Shown: positions 43,295 through 53,745, counted from the stretch's first letter. The stretch: DNA of 64,000 nucleotides from Psococerastis gibbosa (GCA_963971405.1 OZ020492.1:12326151-12390150), one strand, 5' to 3'. Notes: a model not told the origin generated them from the letters alone. Numbers and translations: made by a program.

Positions 43295-44305
43295 GAACGC
43301 CAGAGCTTTTACCACAACAGTTGTTGCGATCATTCAGGGGGAAATTCAATTCACAATTATATCATGGAATTTTCCAGTACCGCGGGATAGCGAATAGGGT
43401 AGCTAGGAGTATTTAAGAGAGGGAGACTGGGTTTTTTTTTCTGACCAGGGTTGCAACGACGATCTACGGGAAATTGTGTTGACAAAAAGGGGTCGAATAT
43501 CCCAGATAAACGTTATTGGTACGCTTTCCCTAGAATATTCCAATGTTTTAGGCTAAGAAGATGGAAATTAAACCCTTTTGGAATTGAGAAGGGTCGCACC
43601 GGCCATCCATTTTGCCACCGGCGGCAGGTGTAAGAAGAGAGGACCTGTGCAGTAGGTGTGAGCCGCTTGAACATATCTATGAGCATCCCAGAGTAGAAAG
43701 TAGATAGGCCTACCCTGAATGAGGAACAGGACATTGGTCGTCAGGCATATACACCAGCCATGATGGGACCAAAGGCCTAAGGATTCCGCCATCGACAAAT
43801 AGGAAAGCTCATTGGGTTGCACAACGATTGGTTTGGCATGGTAGGTACGTGCCTCCAGCGTGGGACTCCAAACTAATGCAATTGCGACACATACACACAT
43901 CAGGCCTGAGCAGGGTAACAATACCATGGATGCGACCGTGGCAGTCACGCACTGCATACGTTTAAATCGCGGAATACTAAAACCCTAACTGTCGCCTACT
44001 GGGTTTACGTATTAGGTCTGATTTATAGAGAAGTTGGCGTAATGTAGCGCAACAAACCTTAACGCAATATCAAAGTTCACACAACGCCTAGCATAAGAAG
44101 CATGGACCGGGAAAATAGCTGTATCCGTAAAGTAAAAAAGGTTTGCAAGTTTAAAATTTTTATGTGGCAAGATATTGCAATTTCATCATACCAGCTAGCC
44201 ATAGTTAATAAACAAGGTGTATTCGATTCTAGAATCGAACTTGGCGGCTACGGCTTACGGTCTACGTCAAGCGCTGCTTTACGCTATTTTCACTATAAAT
44301 TAGGC
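43295..44305. other. no gene assigned
   Basis: About 1 kb of unassigned, somewhat GC-richer sequence. The minus frame at 43568-43957 (129 aa) is long for this window and has hydrophobic stretches, but no motif, signal peptide start context or splice site supports it. Confidence 0.35.
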
Positions 44306-44307
44306 TA

Positions 44308-44545
44308 GATTTATATAAGGGACAGATGGGACAAAGATATTTTTTGACCTTCCGGTCCCAGCTGCTACGTCTTGTTTGGCCTATCAGAGAACACCATGGA
44401 CACTCCCAAATAAAAACAAATCCCGTCGCGGCTGCAAGGCGTGCTCTGATTGGCCAAAGATGTGGCAGGTAGCGCCACAAATAGAAAAAATAACCTTGGT
44501 GGGACTGTGGGAGCGAATATCTCACATATACAGAACTCTAAATCA
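44308..44545. mobile_element. MITE, diverged (TAGAGTTCT ends)
   Basis: TATATAAGGGACAGATGGGACA at the left and GGTGGGACTGTGGGAGCGAATATCTC..ATATACAGAACTCTAAA at the right, resembling 10017-10390 and 16318-16462. Confidence 0.5.
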
Positions 44546-44559
44546 AGTCTTACTGCGAA

Positions 44560-44665
44560 ACCGCCGTCGTACCGAACGTCGTACAAAATCAAGATGAATG
44601 GAGGAGTGTTGTCCCGCAGGCCAAAACCCATCAAGGGCTGTAGAGCTAGAAGAAGAAGATGTGAA
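44560..44665 (+). pseudogene. LINE pol C-terminus
   Basis: Encodes a VQNQDEWRSVVPQAKTHQGL-like end with GAAGAAGAAGA after the stop. Same LINE family as 36295-36447 and 56401-56545. Confidence 0.68.
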
Positions 44666-44679
44666 CTGGAGATTAACGT

Positions 44680-44945
44680 ACTGGTGAAGAGAAATTGAGG
44701 AATCGGTGGAGAGAATCGCGAGAAAGAGCTTCCAACAGTTCGACCACATAAAAATTGATAACAGCCAGAGGGTATACGACGGAGAGGAAGACCAAGGAAG
44801 AGGTACAGACAATAGATTTTCTACGAGCTCAAGAGGCAGAGACTGAAACCTAAGAAAGTGTTGAATGTTCAGAAGTAGAGGGAACGGAAAGAGTGGACAA
44901 GGTTCATGCGTCAGTGCGTCACATACGGACGGCTAGGTATACGTT
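44680..44945 (+). pseudogene. LINE pol C-terminus, second family
   Basis: The segment GIRRRGRPRKRYRQ is followed, in a frame crossing a stop, by ELKRQRLKPKKVLNVQK and EREWTRFMRQCVT. A RRRGRPRKR block then a short basic stretch and W..FMRQCV is typical of a LINE C-terminus. Several stops make it dead. Confidence 0.55.
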
Positions 44946-44949
44946 CAAT

Positions 44950-45485
44950 ATATTGCAGTATTTGCAGTATTATATATATGGTATTAACACTGACATTGAA
45001 CTAACTTAGGTTGAACTGGGTCCGGGGCGACGGGGGTACGTGGTACTAAGAGGGGAGATGATGAGGAGGAAAAAGAACACATGGAAATCTGTTAGCTTCA
45101 AGTTTTTACTGAATGAGGAACATTTATATTACAACGCATGTTATTAAAGATGTAATCTATCCAAGTTGTCAATGGTGTCTTCTACAATGGTGTTAAGGAG
45201 TCCATCCTGTCTGGTCAGGTGACCCCTCCATTGGCTCTTCTAAAGGATATGGTGGTAATTAGAAGCGTTCCTTCCTTTATTCGTTGAAGTTTCTCTTAGT
45301 TTGCTAAGTGACCTCTCCATGATATTTTAGCTGGGCAATATCGGAAATTCTTAATTTTACTGACGCCTAAGGGATGGCGTGAATTAAAGAGACTTACCGG
45401 ACCCATAGACGGTTCCAGACCCTTGGGTTTGGAAGTTGGTGGTGGGGGTGGTGGTGTACATTCACTTTCCTCAGCAGCATCCACG
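44950..45485. other. no gene seen
   Basis: Unassigned spacer. Words such as TGTTAAGGAGTCCATCCTGTCTGG recall eroded LINE coding sequence in reverse, without a readable frame. Confidence 0.3.
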
Positions 45486-45490
45486 ATGAA

Positions 45491-45630
45491 CAGCTTTCAG
45501 TCCTGAAAAAAGAAAAAGAATGAAATGATAACATCGAGTGCAGCTTTCAGTCTTGAAAATGAAATGATAACACCGAGTACAGCTTTCAGTCCTGAAAATG
45601 AAAAAAAAATGAAATGAAAACACCAAGTAC
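45491..45630. repeat. minisatellite, 3 units of 50/39/50 bp
   Basis: CAGCTTTCAGTC.TGAAAA starts at 45491, 45541 and 45580. Each unit ends GAAATGA.AACA.C.AGTA. The first and third carry an extra A-rich 11 bp. Confidence 0.85.
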
Positions 45631-45899
45631 AAAGTTCTATATTTAAGAAATAAAATTCATCAATAACACATATACTCTTATATGCAGATGCATGCAAGTA
45701 GATCGAGCTGTGACGTACCGCTGCGTCTGAAATAAATTAGTGACTTTGCTTATTAACGCTTGCAAGTTTGATGCATAAATAATAGTTATATGTAGTTAGT
45801 TATTCAGGAATAATAGTAATAGGTCGATTATGTATTTCTTGTTGTGTATGTTAGGGTGTACGTATTTTTGGGACGAACTAACGAACTATGTAAACTACA

Positions 45900-46115
45900 A
45901 GTGAGAGAGTGGCGTAACCGTAGAAATGATGAGCTCTACACGATATCCAAGAACCTACGATAGTAGCCGAAATCAAGAGAGCCCGCATCAGGTGGCTAGG
46001 GCACTTGGAACGAATGCCGGACAATGGGGCACTAAGAGCAGCCCTATACAAGGTGCCCCAAGGGTGAAGTAGAGTAGGACGACCACGGATGCGATGGCTG
46101 GACGACGTCGAGGTG
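45900..46115 (+). pseudogene. LINE pol C-terminus
   Basis: With one or two frame breaks this encodes NDELYTISKNL, then AEIKRARIRWLGHLERMPDN, ALRAALYKVPQG and RVGRPRMRWLDDVEVDM. The IRWLGHLERM..N...GRPR.RW.DDV arrangement is the standard LINE pol C-terminal tail. It stops abruptly where Family A begins at 46118. Confidence 0.78.
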
Positions 46116-46117
46116 GA

Positions 46118-46350
46118 TATGGTATGATTTTTGTGAACCTACATGCTTAATTTTATCAAGGTCGGCCGAGTAGTTTGCCCGGAAATCGATGAACAAACAG
46201 ACAGACAGACAGAGTGACAGACAGACATTTCGTAAAAAACACTTTTTTGGGTTTCTGGGACCTCAAACGTGTAAATCCGTTGAAATCTCGGAATCGAAAA
46301 TTTCGACCATCACAAAGCATTCCTTATACTACGTATAAATTGGAAAGCAA
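46118..46350 (-). mobile_element. Family A end copy
   Basis: GGTATGATTTTTGTGAACCTACATGC, GACAGACAGACAGAGTGACAGACAG, CACTTTTTTGGGTTTCTGGGACC, TACTACGTATAAATTGGAAAGCAA. Truncated on the ACCGGTTC side. Confidence 0.85.
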
Positions 46351-46524
46351 TAATAATATTCAAGGAGTAAAAGGTCTGCAGCAAAAGGTAAAGGTATCAA
46401 ATGACGCGAGCATTTACTTCTTTTCCTATTCACAGCCTGTGCTATCTATTGTATTGTATTGTACCTATTCTTGAAGAGTTTTTTACGGACTTAGTCGAGC
46501 TTGCCATAGCTTAAATTTGCCATT

Positions 46525-46640
46525 GACATTTGGACATTATTGGCGTTATTTCCATATATATGGAAATAACCAAACTGGTGCATGTTGCCGATGTCAACCC
46601 ACACAGGCTACAAGACGGCAATATACAAGCTCAGGCATAC
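46525..46640 (+). mobile_element. SINE-3 fragment, diverged
   Basis: TATTTCC.TATATATGGAAATAACCAAACTGGTGCATGTTGCCGATGTCAACC, CAGGCTACAAGACGGCAATA; only the middle aligns with the other copies. Confidence 0.4.
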
Positions 46641-46644
46641 TTAC

Positions 46645-47225
46645 GATTGGCATATTGTAACGGCTTAACCACGTTCATGTTCGAGTCATTGTATCACCTA
46701 TGTAGGCTACTGAGGCATCTTCTACTCTAGAAAAAAATCTTTAGGAATTGAAACGGAGGTATTTACTTGATAAGTCAGCATTATGGCACAGGTACGTGGT
46801 CACACATCGGACAAGGATTTAAAATTTTAGGCATAAATCGAAACTGCCATAAATTTGCAATGAGAGATGATATGGTAGTTAGGATGCCACTAATGTCATC
46901 GTGAGAGTCCACAGAGGTACCAACAGAATAACCAATAAGCTAACAGTACTACCACACCCAACTGGTGTTCCTGTGTGTATTACACTACAAGACATATTTA
47001 TAGCCGCATGCATAAATGGCACTTACGCCATTTATGCCGCGTTGGACCAATAAAATCAGACGGGAATATGCATAACGCATAAGGAATGCTGGGACGAATT
47101 AAAAGGAAATTTTCATGTTACATTATTAATTATTTTTCAAACCTAGAAGGTCTACGTCTGTGTAAATGTCCACTGATATGACAGGAGGTGCGTCAGAATT
47201 CAGAAGCAGTACCGCACCATAACAC
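46645..47225. other. no gene seen
   Basis: Unassigned spacer. Confidence 0.35.
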
Positions 47226-47239
47226 TAAGCTCGGTGCCA

Positions 47240-47420
47240 ATGGCAGATACATTGGTTCAAATGGGTTGGTGCACATAGGCAGATTCTACTCCAGCAGATA
47301 CGCAGCAGATCTGTAGAGACAAATTGGAGCAGATGGGTTGGTGTACAAAGGCAGAGTCTACTGCACCCATTCAATGCGATATATCTCCACAGATCTCTCA
47401 GCATATCAGGTGCGTAGAAT
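47240..47420. repeat. two diverged repeat units near 80 bp
   Basis: AGATGGGTTGGTG.ACA.AGGCAGA.TCTACT occurs twice (about 47260-47295 and 47330-47362), with a partial third (GTGCGTAGAATCTGCC, inverted). The minus ORF at 47225-47473 repeats the motif CLC.PTHL because of this and is not taken as a gene. Confidence 0.55.
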
Positions 47421-47669
47421 CTGCCTTTTTCAAGGAATCTCCCTGGGCTTAGTGATTTAAAAACCGCCTTCAACTCTAAAACCCCATGATGATGTTACAG
47501 TGAGGCGCTCCGAACAGGTGTGGTACGGCTGCTTGGTGGAAATCGCCCTTCATCCATTTTGGAGTACCTTGAACCAAAATTACAGCACCTGCAAGTAATT
47601 TCAGCGATAAATAATTTTAGAGTTATAGGTAATCATGATGAAACCGAAATAAATGGCTCGTGCAAAAGC

Positions 47670-47738
47670 CTCCCTTGGCATAGTTGGTAGCATGCTCGTA
47701 CTTGTGCGACAAACGATGCGATCGGAGACAAGTCTGTA
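47670..47738 (+). mobile_element. SINE-2 fragment
   Basis: CCTTGGCATAGTTGGTAGCATGCTCGTACTTGTGCGACAAACG, GATGCGATCGGAGACAAG; the head only, cut off by the next Family A copy. Confidence 0.7.
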
Positions 47739-48538
47739 ATTTATTGTCTTCCTATTTAGACGTTAGCATAAGAAAAGCTTTGTGACTCAAATCGAAATTT
47801 TCGATTCCGAGATTTCAACGGATTTACACGTTTTGGCATCCTAGATTTTTACGAAATGTCTGTCAGTCGATTTGTGGGAAAACTACTGAGGGGATTTGGA
47901 TGAAATTTGGCATGTAGGTTCACAAAAATCACATCTCGGGTCAATTTTTTTTTAATTTGGGCTAACTAAATTTTTGGAGGGTTTACCGTCCAAAAAAAAA
48001 CAAATAAAAAATTTTCCTCCAAGTATTTTCTTTAAATTCGCATATATATTGTAGTCGTTATTAATGTAAACACAACCAAATAGGTCTCTTGTCACTTGAT
48101 AGTTTGGTGTAGGGGGCAAATACAATAAATATGGCTTGATTTGAATGAAAAATGACAAAATTAATAATTTTTCTGTCGAACCTTTCAATCGGTGATTGCT
48201 AACCTCAGGTTTGTTTTAGATGTTAAACAGTAAAAAAAAAAACAGCATGTTGCTTTCCTAAGTAAAGATTTGGTTTTCAATATAAAAATATTTTTTGAAG
48301 AAATTTAAGGATAATTCAACACATTACATACCATACCCTGCCAATATTACTGTGTTGTAATATATTGGTCTGCCCGTTCTAGACTATACAATCGTCCCAT
48401 CGATCAATTCAGTGCTTTGGGATAGGGAAAGTCGAGGCAACCGCGAAATTTAACCCCAGGAAAATTAGTTACCTTGGTACTATTACGGTACCTATTTTAA
48501 TTGAAAATAGGAAATGGGTTTGCTTGTACCGGTTCTTC
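47735..48538 (+). mobile_element. Family A element, full length but diverged
   Basis: About 800 bp from ATTTATTGTCTTCCTATTTAGACG to TTGCTTGTACCGGTTCTT. It includes TCGAAATTTTCGATTCCGAG, TTGTAGTCGTTATTAATG, ACCTTTCAATCGGTGATTGC, CATACCCTGCCAATATTACTG and TCGTCCCATCGATCAATTCAG. It ends about 40 bp before the long-TIR element. Confidence 0.82.
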
Positions 48539-48580
48539 ATTTTTAATTTAATTGAAAGCTATAAAAAAAAAGTTGTGACT

Positions 48581-48936
48581 GTAGTCCGGTCAAATCAGAC
48601 CAAATTAGAAGAGTAAAGCTACATAAATTCACAGCAAGCTGAAAGTGCGTGTAATTGTTTAAAACATAATTAAAAATAACATGTGAAAGTTCCTCATCAT
48701 TACGATGACTGGAAAACATTTTATTCGAGGTCAAAGGTCAAAAATCTCGAAAAAAAAATGGTTTTTCGCGATTTTCAGCGAAACGGTAAGTTTTATCGTA
48801 AAATTATGTCAGATAAAAATTGTAAATTATAAAATTTTGTATAAAAAATGCATCAATACTTTTTTTTCTTAGAGCTACCATTTCTGAGATATAAAGAGTC
48901 AAAGAATAGAAAAAGTAGTAATCGTCAAAATATGCA
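48581..48936 (+). repeat. left terminal inverted repeat
   Basis: About 356 bp, outer end GTAGTCCGGTCAAATC, inner end CAAAATATGCA. It matches the right arm along nearly its whole length, with the weakest match just inside the outer 15 bp (48595-48625). Confidence 0.9.
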
Positions 48937-49046
48937 TAAGTACGCCACGTACATACATTTCTGAAGCAGTAAGCAGTAATATACTAATTAATAATTAATA
49001 ATATTATCAATATTATTATTAATTTAAAAGAAAAAAAAGTGCGGAG

Positions 49047-50243
49047 ATGTGTCTAAGCGATTTTACTGAGCACATTAACAAAGCATTACATTCAAATAAG
49101 CAAGCATTCGTCTTGTTTGTAGATTTTTCGAAGGCCTTTGACGTCCTTCCCCATAATAACATAATTACAAGCTTAAGTGAAATAGGAGTGAAGGGGATTG
49201 AACTCGAATGGTTTCAAGATTATTTAAGAAATGGAAAAGCGACGGTGCGCCTGAATGAAAAAACTGGAAAACTGAAAGCTTGGGAGTCCGGTGTGGCCCA
49301 GGGTAGTAAAATCGGACCCCTATTGTATATACTTACAACCAACTCAATACCAAAACTTCTAGGAGCAGAATTATTTATGTTTGCTGATGACATTGCCATA
49401 GTAATAGTAAATGACAGCGCAGAAGAAGCATCAAAAGAAATGAACAAAATAATAAGAAAACTACAGAAACTAACACACGATGTGGGTGTCACGATAAACT
49501 GCAATAAAACAAAAATTGTTCACATGCGAAACAGGGGACCGGTTTATAAGAGGAAAAAATTTATTTTCCACACTCATCACTGTCTTCACCAAACAAACTC
49601 AAAAAACTGTGACTGTGTAGAAGAAATAGAGATTAAGGAGGAGCATAAATACCTTGGGTTAATATTGGACAGTAGACTAACATGGCAGAATCAAATTGAT
49701 TGTATATACAAAAAAATGAGGTCCGGGTGTTGTGCCATACAAAAATTAAAATATTGCCTTCCGCTAAAAACCCTAAAAATGATTTACCATGCACTAATAG
49801 AATCGGTATTAAATTATGGAATACAAACTTGGGGGAGAGATAACAACAGCTATTTCACAAAAATACAAAAAATGCAAAATAAAATAGTAAAAAACATGCT
49901 ATCTAATAAATTAAACAAAAAATTTAAAAATATAGACGAAAAATACAGATTTCTAGATATACTACCAATAGGAAAACTGTACAAATATCTTATAATAAAG
50001 AATAACTATTTTATGTATTTAAGCAAAATTGTTGGAAACACACAGAATAAGAGGCAACTGAGAAACGTAGACACATTGAGACAAAATATTCCTATAACAC
50101 ATAATAAGTACGGCAGACGCCTCAATGAAACAGTTTTACCAGAGATATTTAACAAATTGCCACTTAAACTAAAAGAATTGAACAAAATAGGGAAAATAAA
50201 AAAAGAATTAAAAAAATACTTAATTTTAAATACAGACTATTAG
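49047..50243 (+). CDS. non-LTR reverse transcriptase, 5'-truncated
   Basis: A 398-aa open frame. Motif A is FVLFVDFSKAFD (residues 21-32, catalytic D26), motif B GVAQGSKIGPLLY (82-94), motif C MFADDIAI (111-118, catalytic D114-D115), and motif D covers VGVTINCNKTKIVHM (about 146-160). A thumb-like YLGLILDSRLTW follows at 203-214. Full LINE proteins are roughly 900-1000 aa with an endonuclease in front; here the endonuclease and the first reverse transcriptase blocks are missing, with an in-frame stop at 49020-49022, so this is a dead insertion although the frame has no internal stop. The ATG at 49047 is simply the first one left. It lies inside the long-TIR element. A shorter relative is at 31140-31635. 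Confidence 0.88.
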   Translation: MCLSDFTEHINKALHSNKQAFVLFVDFSKAFDVLPHNNIITSLSEIGVKGIELEWFQDYLRNGKATVRLNEKTGKLKAWESGVAQGSKIGPLLYILTTNSIPKLLGAELFMFADDIAIVIVNDSAEEASKEMNKIIRKLQKLTHDVGVTINCNKTKIVHMRNRGPVYKRKKFIFHTHHCLHQTNSKNCDCVEEIEIKEEHKYLGLILDSRLTWQNQIDCIYKKMRSGCCAIQKLKYCLPLKTLKMIYHALIESVLNYGIQTWGRDNNSYFTKIQKMQNKIVKNMLSNKLNKKFKNIDEKYRFLDILPIGKLYKYLIIKNNYFMYLSKIVGNTQNKRQLRNVDTLRQNIPITHNKYGRRLNETVLPEIFNKLPLKLKELNKIGKIKKELKKYLILNTDY

Positions 50244-50475
50244 CCATTTCATTATACATATAATTTTACATCAATATATAATAATATATAATAGTATAAA
50301 TAATAAATATAGATAAATACATCCTTCAGAGTTCAGAAGGATCTCACTCATTGCAGAAAGCTAGAGTGAGTACTATATAATGGTTTATTATTATTAATTA
50401 TTATTAATTATATTTATATCTTGCAGAGCCACTGCACTATGATCGCTCGATAAGCGGAAGCTTGAGCGTGATAAT
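50244..50475 (+). mobile_element. LINE 3' UTR
   Basis: From the stop to GCTTGAGCGTG. It contains TCCTTCAGAGTTCAGAAGGA, GCAGAAAGCTAGAGTGAGTAC, TATTATTAATTATTATTAATTATA and GATCGCTCGATAAGCGGAAGC. The inverted copy is at 31155-31384, which gives the exact 3' end, after which that copy has an A run and this one does not. Confidence 0.82.
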
Positions 50476-50668
50476 GCTGATTAATAACAAATTGTTGTTC
50501 TCAATATATGCACCTTGTCCGGGGTTACCGGTCAAGGAAAAAAGTGAAAAGTGAAAAAGTGAATAATTAAAAAACTAAAAATAATTTTCGGTTGCTATTC
50601 ATAACTATAACTATGAGAATATCAGGTAGAATGAAATCTAGTCACTTAATTTTTACGCTAGTGTACCC

Positions 50669-51726
50669 TTGAGACAACATCTGTCTCCCCATTCAATTGT
50701 GTGCGTGGCTCGGGTTGATGCAAGTGACTCACGAGTAAAAAAAGATGATAAAGACATCCGAAAACTATTAGTGTGGTTCTCAACGCATAATCCTTTTCCA
50801 GAGGTAAACAAAATTGTATCTATTGCAAGTGGTGATAATAACATTAATTGTTATAAAGCTCGTGAAGTTGCACTAGCCTCTATGGCAAAAATAACAGGAC
50901 TATCATTCAATAATATAAAATTTAAACGCGCTGATAAAGTTGTTCCTCTTTTAGCGATGAGAAGTACTATAAACGTTCACGAAAAAGTAGTAACTGTTGA
51001 CCCTGTATTGTTATTCCAGCGTATGAGTATTACTGCAGTGTTTCAAGATGAAATAGAAAAATATTTTGAATATGAATTGGCTCCCTACTCTTTATCGTTA
51101 TTTGATGACATCGGGATGCGTAAAACACAGAAGTCTGCTATTTACGATTGTTTTCAACAGGTCAATATTGATATTAACAACACTAATTCGACATACGTCA
51201 TTGACGGAGGATACTTATTACACCGTGTTGTGTGGGATAATGAAGAAACATTCAACAATTCAACATTATTTTGGATAAGTACGTTCAGTACGTACGTCGA
51301 TATTTTGGTACCAAAATTATTGTCGTATTTGACGGCTATGATGATTGCACGAGAAATATTAAAGCTGTAGAACAACGTCGTCGAACTTTGGCAACATCTT
51401 CATCTTCCGATATTTTATTTGATGAACTTACGACAGTTCCTACCAGTCAACAGAAATTTCTCGCAAATACTCACAACAAATCTCGGTTCATTTCAATTTT
51501 AAAGGATAAATTTGTTTCTGAAAATATATTGGTTAAACAGGCTAATAATGATGCCGACGTACTGATAATTGGAACTGCTGTAGAGCAATTCAATTTAACA
51601 AATGCAACTATTGTTGTTGGCGAAGATGTAGAAGAATACGAACAAGACGAAGATCAGGAGGAAGAAGAAGAAGAAAATCAAGAAGAACAGCATGAAGATG
51701 TATTTGAATGTTATGAATCAGATTAA
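50669..51726 (+). pseudogene. PIN/FEN-like nuclease ORF, frameshifted
   Basis: Two overlapping frames, 50669-51370 (233 aa, no true ATG start) and 51271-51726 (151 aa), form one protein broken by a 1-nt shift near 51262-51272. The first holds a WFSTHNPFPEVNKIVSIASG segment (36-55), a DPVLLFQRMSI segment (111-121), an ELAPYSLSLFDD segment (136-147) and YVIDGGYLLHRVVW (176-189). The second holds VVFDGYDD (18-25), NNDADVLIIG (92-101) and VVGEDV (115-120). Acidic residues in DGG, VFDG, DAD and GED match the metal-site layout of PIN/FEN/XPG-fold nucleases. From memory, this layout occurs in uncharacterised multi-copy arthropod proteins. After GEDV it diverts into a Glu/Asp-rich tail of about 30 residues, probably a truncation. 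Its nuclease role is inferred. Confidence 0.68.
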
Positions 51727-51903
51727 TAAATTTCTAGCTTTTTTTTCATTTCCGATACTTATATCATTTCCAACCAATGCAATAGTTTTCAATTAAACAG
51801 AATCACAACAGACATGTGGAATAGGCCTATTGGGGAAACCACGTTAAAAAAAACGCGCTAAGTACACTACCTCATAGGTGGCGTTAGGTTAGGTGGAAAC
51901 GTG

Positions 51904-52246
51904 TGCATATTTTGACGATTACTACTTTTTCTATTCTTTGATTCTTTATATCTCAGAAATGGTAGCTCTAAGAAAAAAGTATTTATACATTTTTATAGAG
52001 AATTTTATAATCTACAATTTTTATCTGGGATAATTTTACGATAAAACTTACCGTTTTGCTGAAAATCGCGAATAATTAATTTTTTTCGAGATTTTTGACC
52101 TTTGACCACGAATAAATTTTTTTCAAGTCATCGCAATGATGAGGAACTTTTACATGTTATTTTTAATTATATTAAAAACAATTACACGCACTTTCAGCTT
52201 GCTGTAAATTTTTGTACCCTCAAATGTCTAGATTGACCGGACTACT
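51904..52246 (-). repeat. right terminal inverted repeat
   Basis: About 343 bp, the inverse of 48581-48936. Inner end TGCATATTTTGACGATTACTAC, outer end GATTGACCGGACTAC. Confidence 0.9.
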
Positions 52247-52284
52247 GATTTACTTTCGAAAATAGTATTGGCTACTTCTGTAAA

Positions 52285-52465
52285 GAACTGGTACGGATGA
52301 ACCCGTACATCTTTTACTATGTCAATTAGTGTATACGTACCGATATGTACATATTATGAATCGTTCCATGGCAAATAATTGTCCCAGGGTTAAATTTTAG
52401 TCCCCTCGACTTGCCATATCCAAAAGCCCTGAATTAATCGATGGGACCATATCATAGTCAGGAAC
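52285..52465 (-). mobile_element. Family A end fragment
   Basis: GTAAAGAACTGGTACGGATGAACCCGTACATC, CATATTATGAATCGTTCCATGGCAAATAATTG, TCGACTTGCCATATCC, AATTAATCGATGGGACC. It is inverted with respect to the copy that ends at 48538. Confidence 0.75.
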
Positions 52466-53120
52466 CAATATATAAATAAATAAATAAATAATTATTTATT
52501 TGCAAACAGACCTAAAAGTCCAATAAAATGCAAATGTTATACAGAGTATTGAGTACATTTTAAATTCCTTCGTGGTACAATTATGTTTTACTAAGTTACG
52601 CAAAACATACAGTAGGCAGTAATCATCAGACTATCGATGCAAAGCTTCCTGCAGGCCATAGATTTATAGGCAATAAAAATGGAATTTAATAAAAAGAAAA
52701 ACATACATAAATACTACATAACACAACACAGTAAATAATGGCACGGTATACAATATATTGGGAATGAATTATCGATTTATAATAATCTATCAATCTCGGT
52801 ACCCATACTAATTAATAAATAGGGAAGCATCTACCGGTTCACTCGTACGGTACCGGTTCTTTAGTTATGATGCAGTGTGTTTTTCATTAAACTCATAGGG
52901 GATGTATCGAATTTTCAAACACCAGAAATTCAAAATACATTATAATATGATTGTGAGTTAGTCTTTAACAACTTGTACATACTATATCTTTTATAATTGC
53001 ATAGTAAGTAAAATAAACAATTACAGTTATTGACAGATTCGGATGTGATGCTGGTAGGCCTATAGGAAATATCTACGGGCAGCATCCTTTCAATCAAACC
53101 AAGGGAAGATTTAATTATTG
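52466..53120. other. AT-rich spacer, LINE-like tail, Family A scrap
   Basis: AATA repeats (52474-52492) with TTTATTTGCAAACAGACC resemble a reverse LINE tail. At 52770-52862 TCTCGGTACCCATACTAATTAATAAATAGGGAAGCATC..GTACCGGTTCTTTAG is a Family A end in plus orientation. Confidence 0.5.
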
Positions 53121-53248
53121 GGAAGCAAGGCCGTAGCCAGAGAGGGGAATTTTTAAATATATTGAGGTTACCTCACCACCAGTGACGTCAGATGGACACC
53201 CCCCCCCCCCCCAAAAAAAAAAAATCTGGCTACGGCTTCGTTGGTAAG
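53118..53248. mobile_element. G-tract hAT MITE with 8-bp TSD
   Basis: Element 53126-53240 (115 bp). Ends CAAGGCCGTAGCCAG and inverted CTGGCTACGGCTTCG. Flanks TTGGGAAG (53118-53125) and TTGGTAAG (53241-53248) match at 7 of 8 positions. C14 run at 53199-53212 followed by an A run. Confidence 0.86.
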
Positions 53249-53249
53249 T

Positions 53250-53650
53250 ATCAAGTACTATACGATTATCAACTGCATTCCATGTTATAATCAATTGATT
53301 GATAGAGTGAATTGAAACACCGAATTGGAAATCGCGGCTACTGTACTGCAATACTAGAATATTATCAGGCATCTTTTAAAAAACACATTCAAGGTTGTTA
53401 ATGCTTTGCCAACGGAAATTAAAATACAGTATCATACTGATAGTTTTCCAAAATTTCGAAGAATCACAAAAAAAAAATTGTTTAGGCTATAATAAGCTAT
53501 TTTCTGAATTGAAAGATATTTTGACTCGATATTCTAAAAAATAAAATAAAATAAAAAATACCTAAACAAAAGATTCAAAGATTTGAAAGTGTATTCGACC
53601 ACTCTCTGATTTATTTATAATTATTGTTTTGTAATGTTTTTGTAATAATT
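53250..53650. other. no gene seen
   Basis: Unassigned spacer. A fragment with TTTGCCAACGGAAATTAAAATACAG may be residual LINE C-terminal coding sequence. Confidence 0.35.
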
Positions 53651-53654
53651 ATAA

Positions 53655-53745
53655 GGGCCCTTCACAGGGTGCACTTTAGTGTGGCCCTTTGATATTTAGT
53701 GATTGTATTATGTTTTTAATTAATTAATTAATTAATACTCAATAC
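53655..53745 (+). mobile_element. LINE 3' tail with ATTA repeat
   Basis: AAGGGCCCTTCACAGGGTGCACTTTAGTGTGGCCCTTTG hairpin, GTATTATG, then four or more TTAA/ATTA units. Confidence 0.58.

Larger units (their letters stand above)
48581..52246. mobile_element. 3.67-kb element with long TIRs and nuclease ORF
   Basis: Left arm 48581-48936 and right arm 51904-52246 are inverted copies of each other, with small indels and substitutions. Outer ends are GTAGTCCGGTCAA and TTGACCGGACTAC. Shared inner words include CAGCAAGCTGAAAGTGCGTG, GGTCAAAGGTCAAAAATCTCG and AGAGCTACCATTTCTGAGA. Between the arms lie a truncated LINE (about 49000-50471) and a broken PIN/FEN-like ORF (50669-51726). No TSD is evident. 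No DDE transposase was seen, so how it moves is unknown. It is bracketed outside by inverted Family A copies. Confidence 0.88.

Noticed and set aside
43568-43957. 129-aa minus frame with hydrophobic segments
   Set aside because: No motif, splice context or second supporting feature; kept as unassigned.
49220-49504. 94-aa minus frame
   Set aside because: Antisense shadow of the reverse transcriptase.
48560-52260. Assignment of the long-TIR element to hAT by its ends and an 8-bp TSD
   Set aside because: Flanks AGTTGTGA and ATTTACTT do not match, and the second end base pairs poorly.
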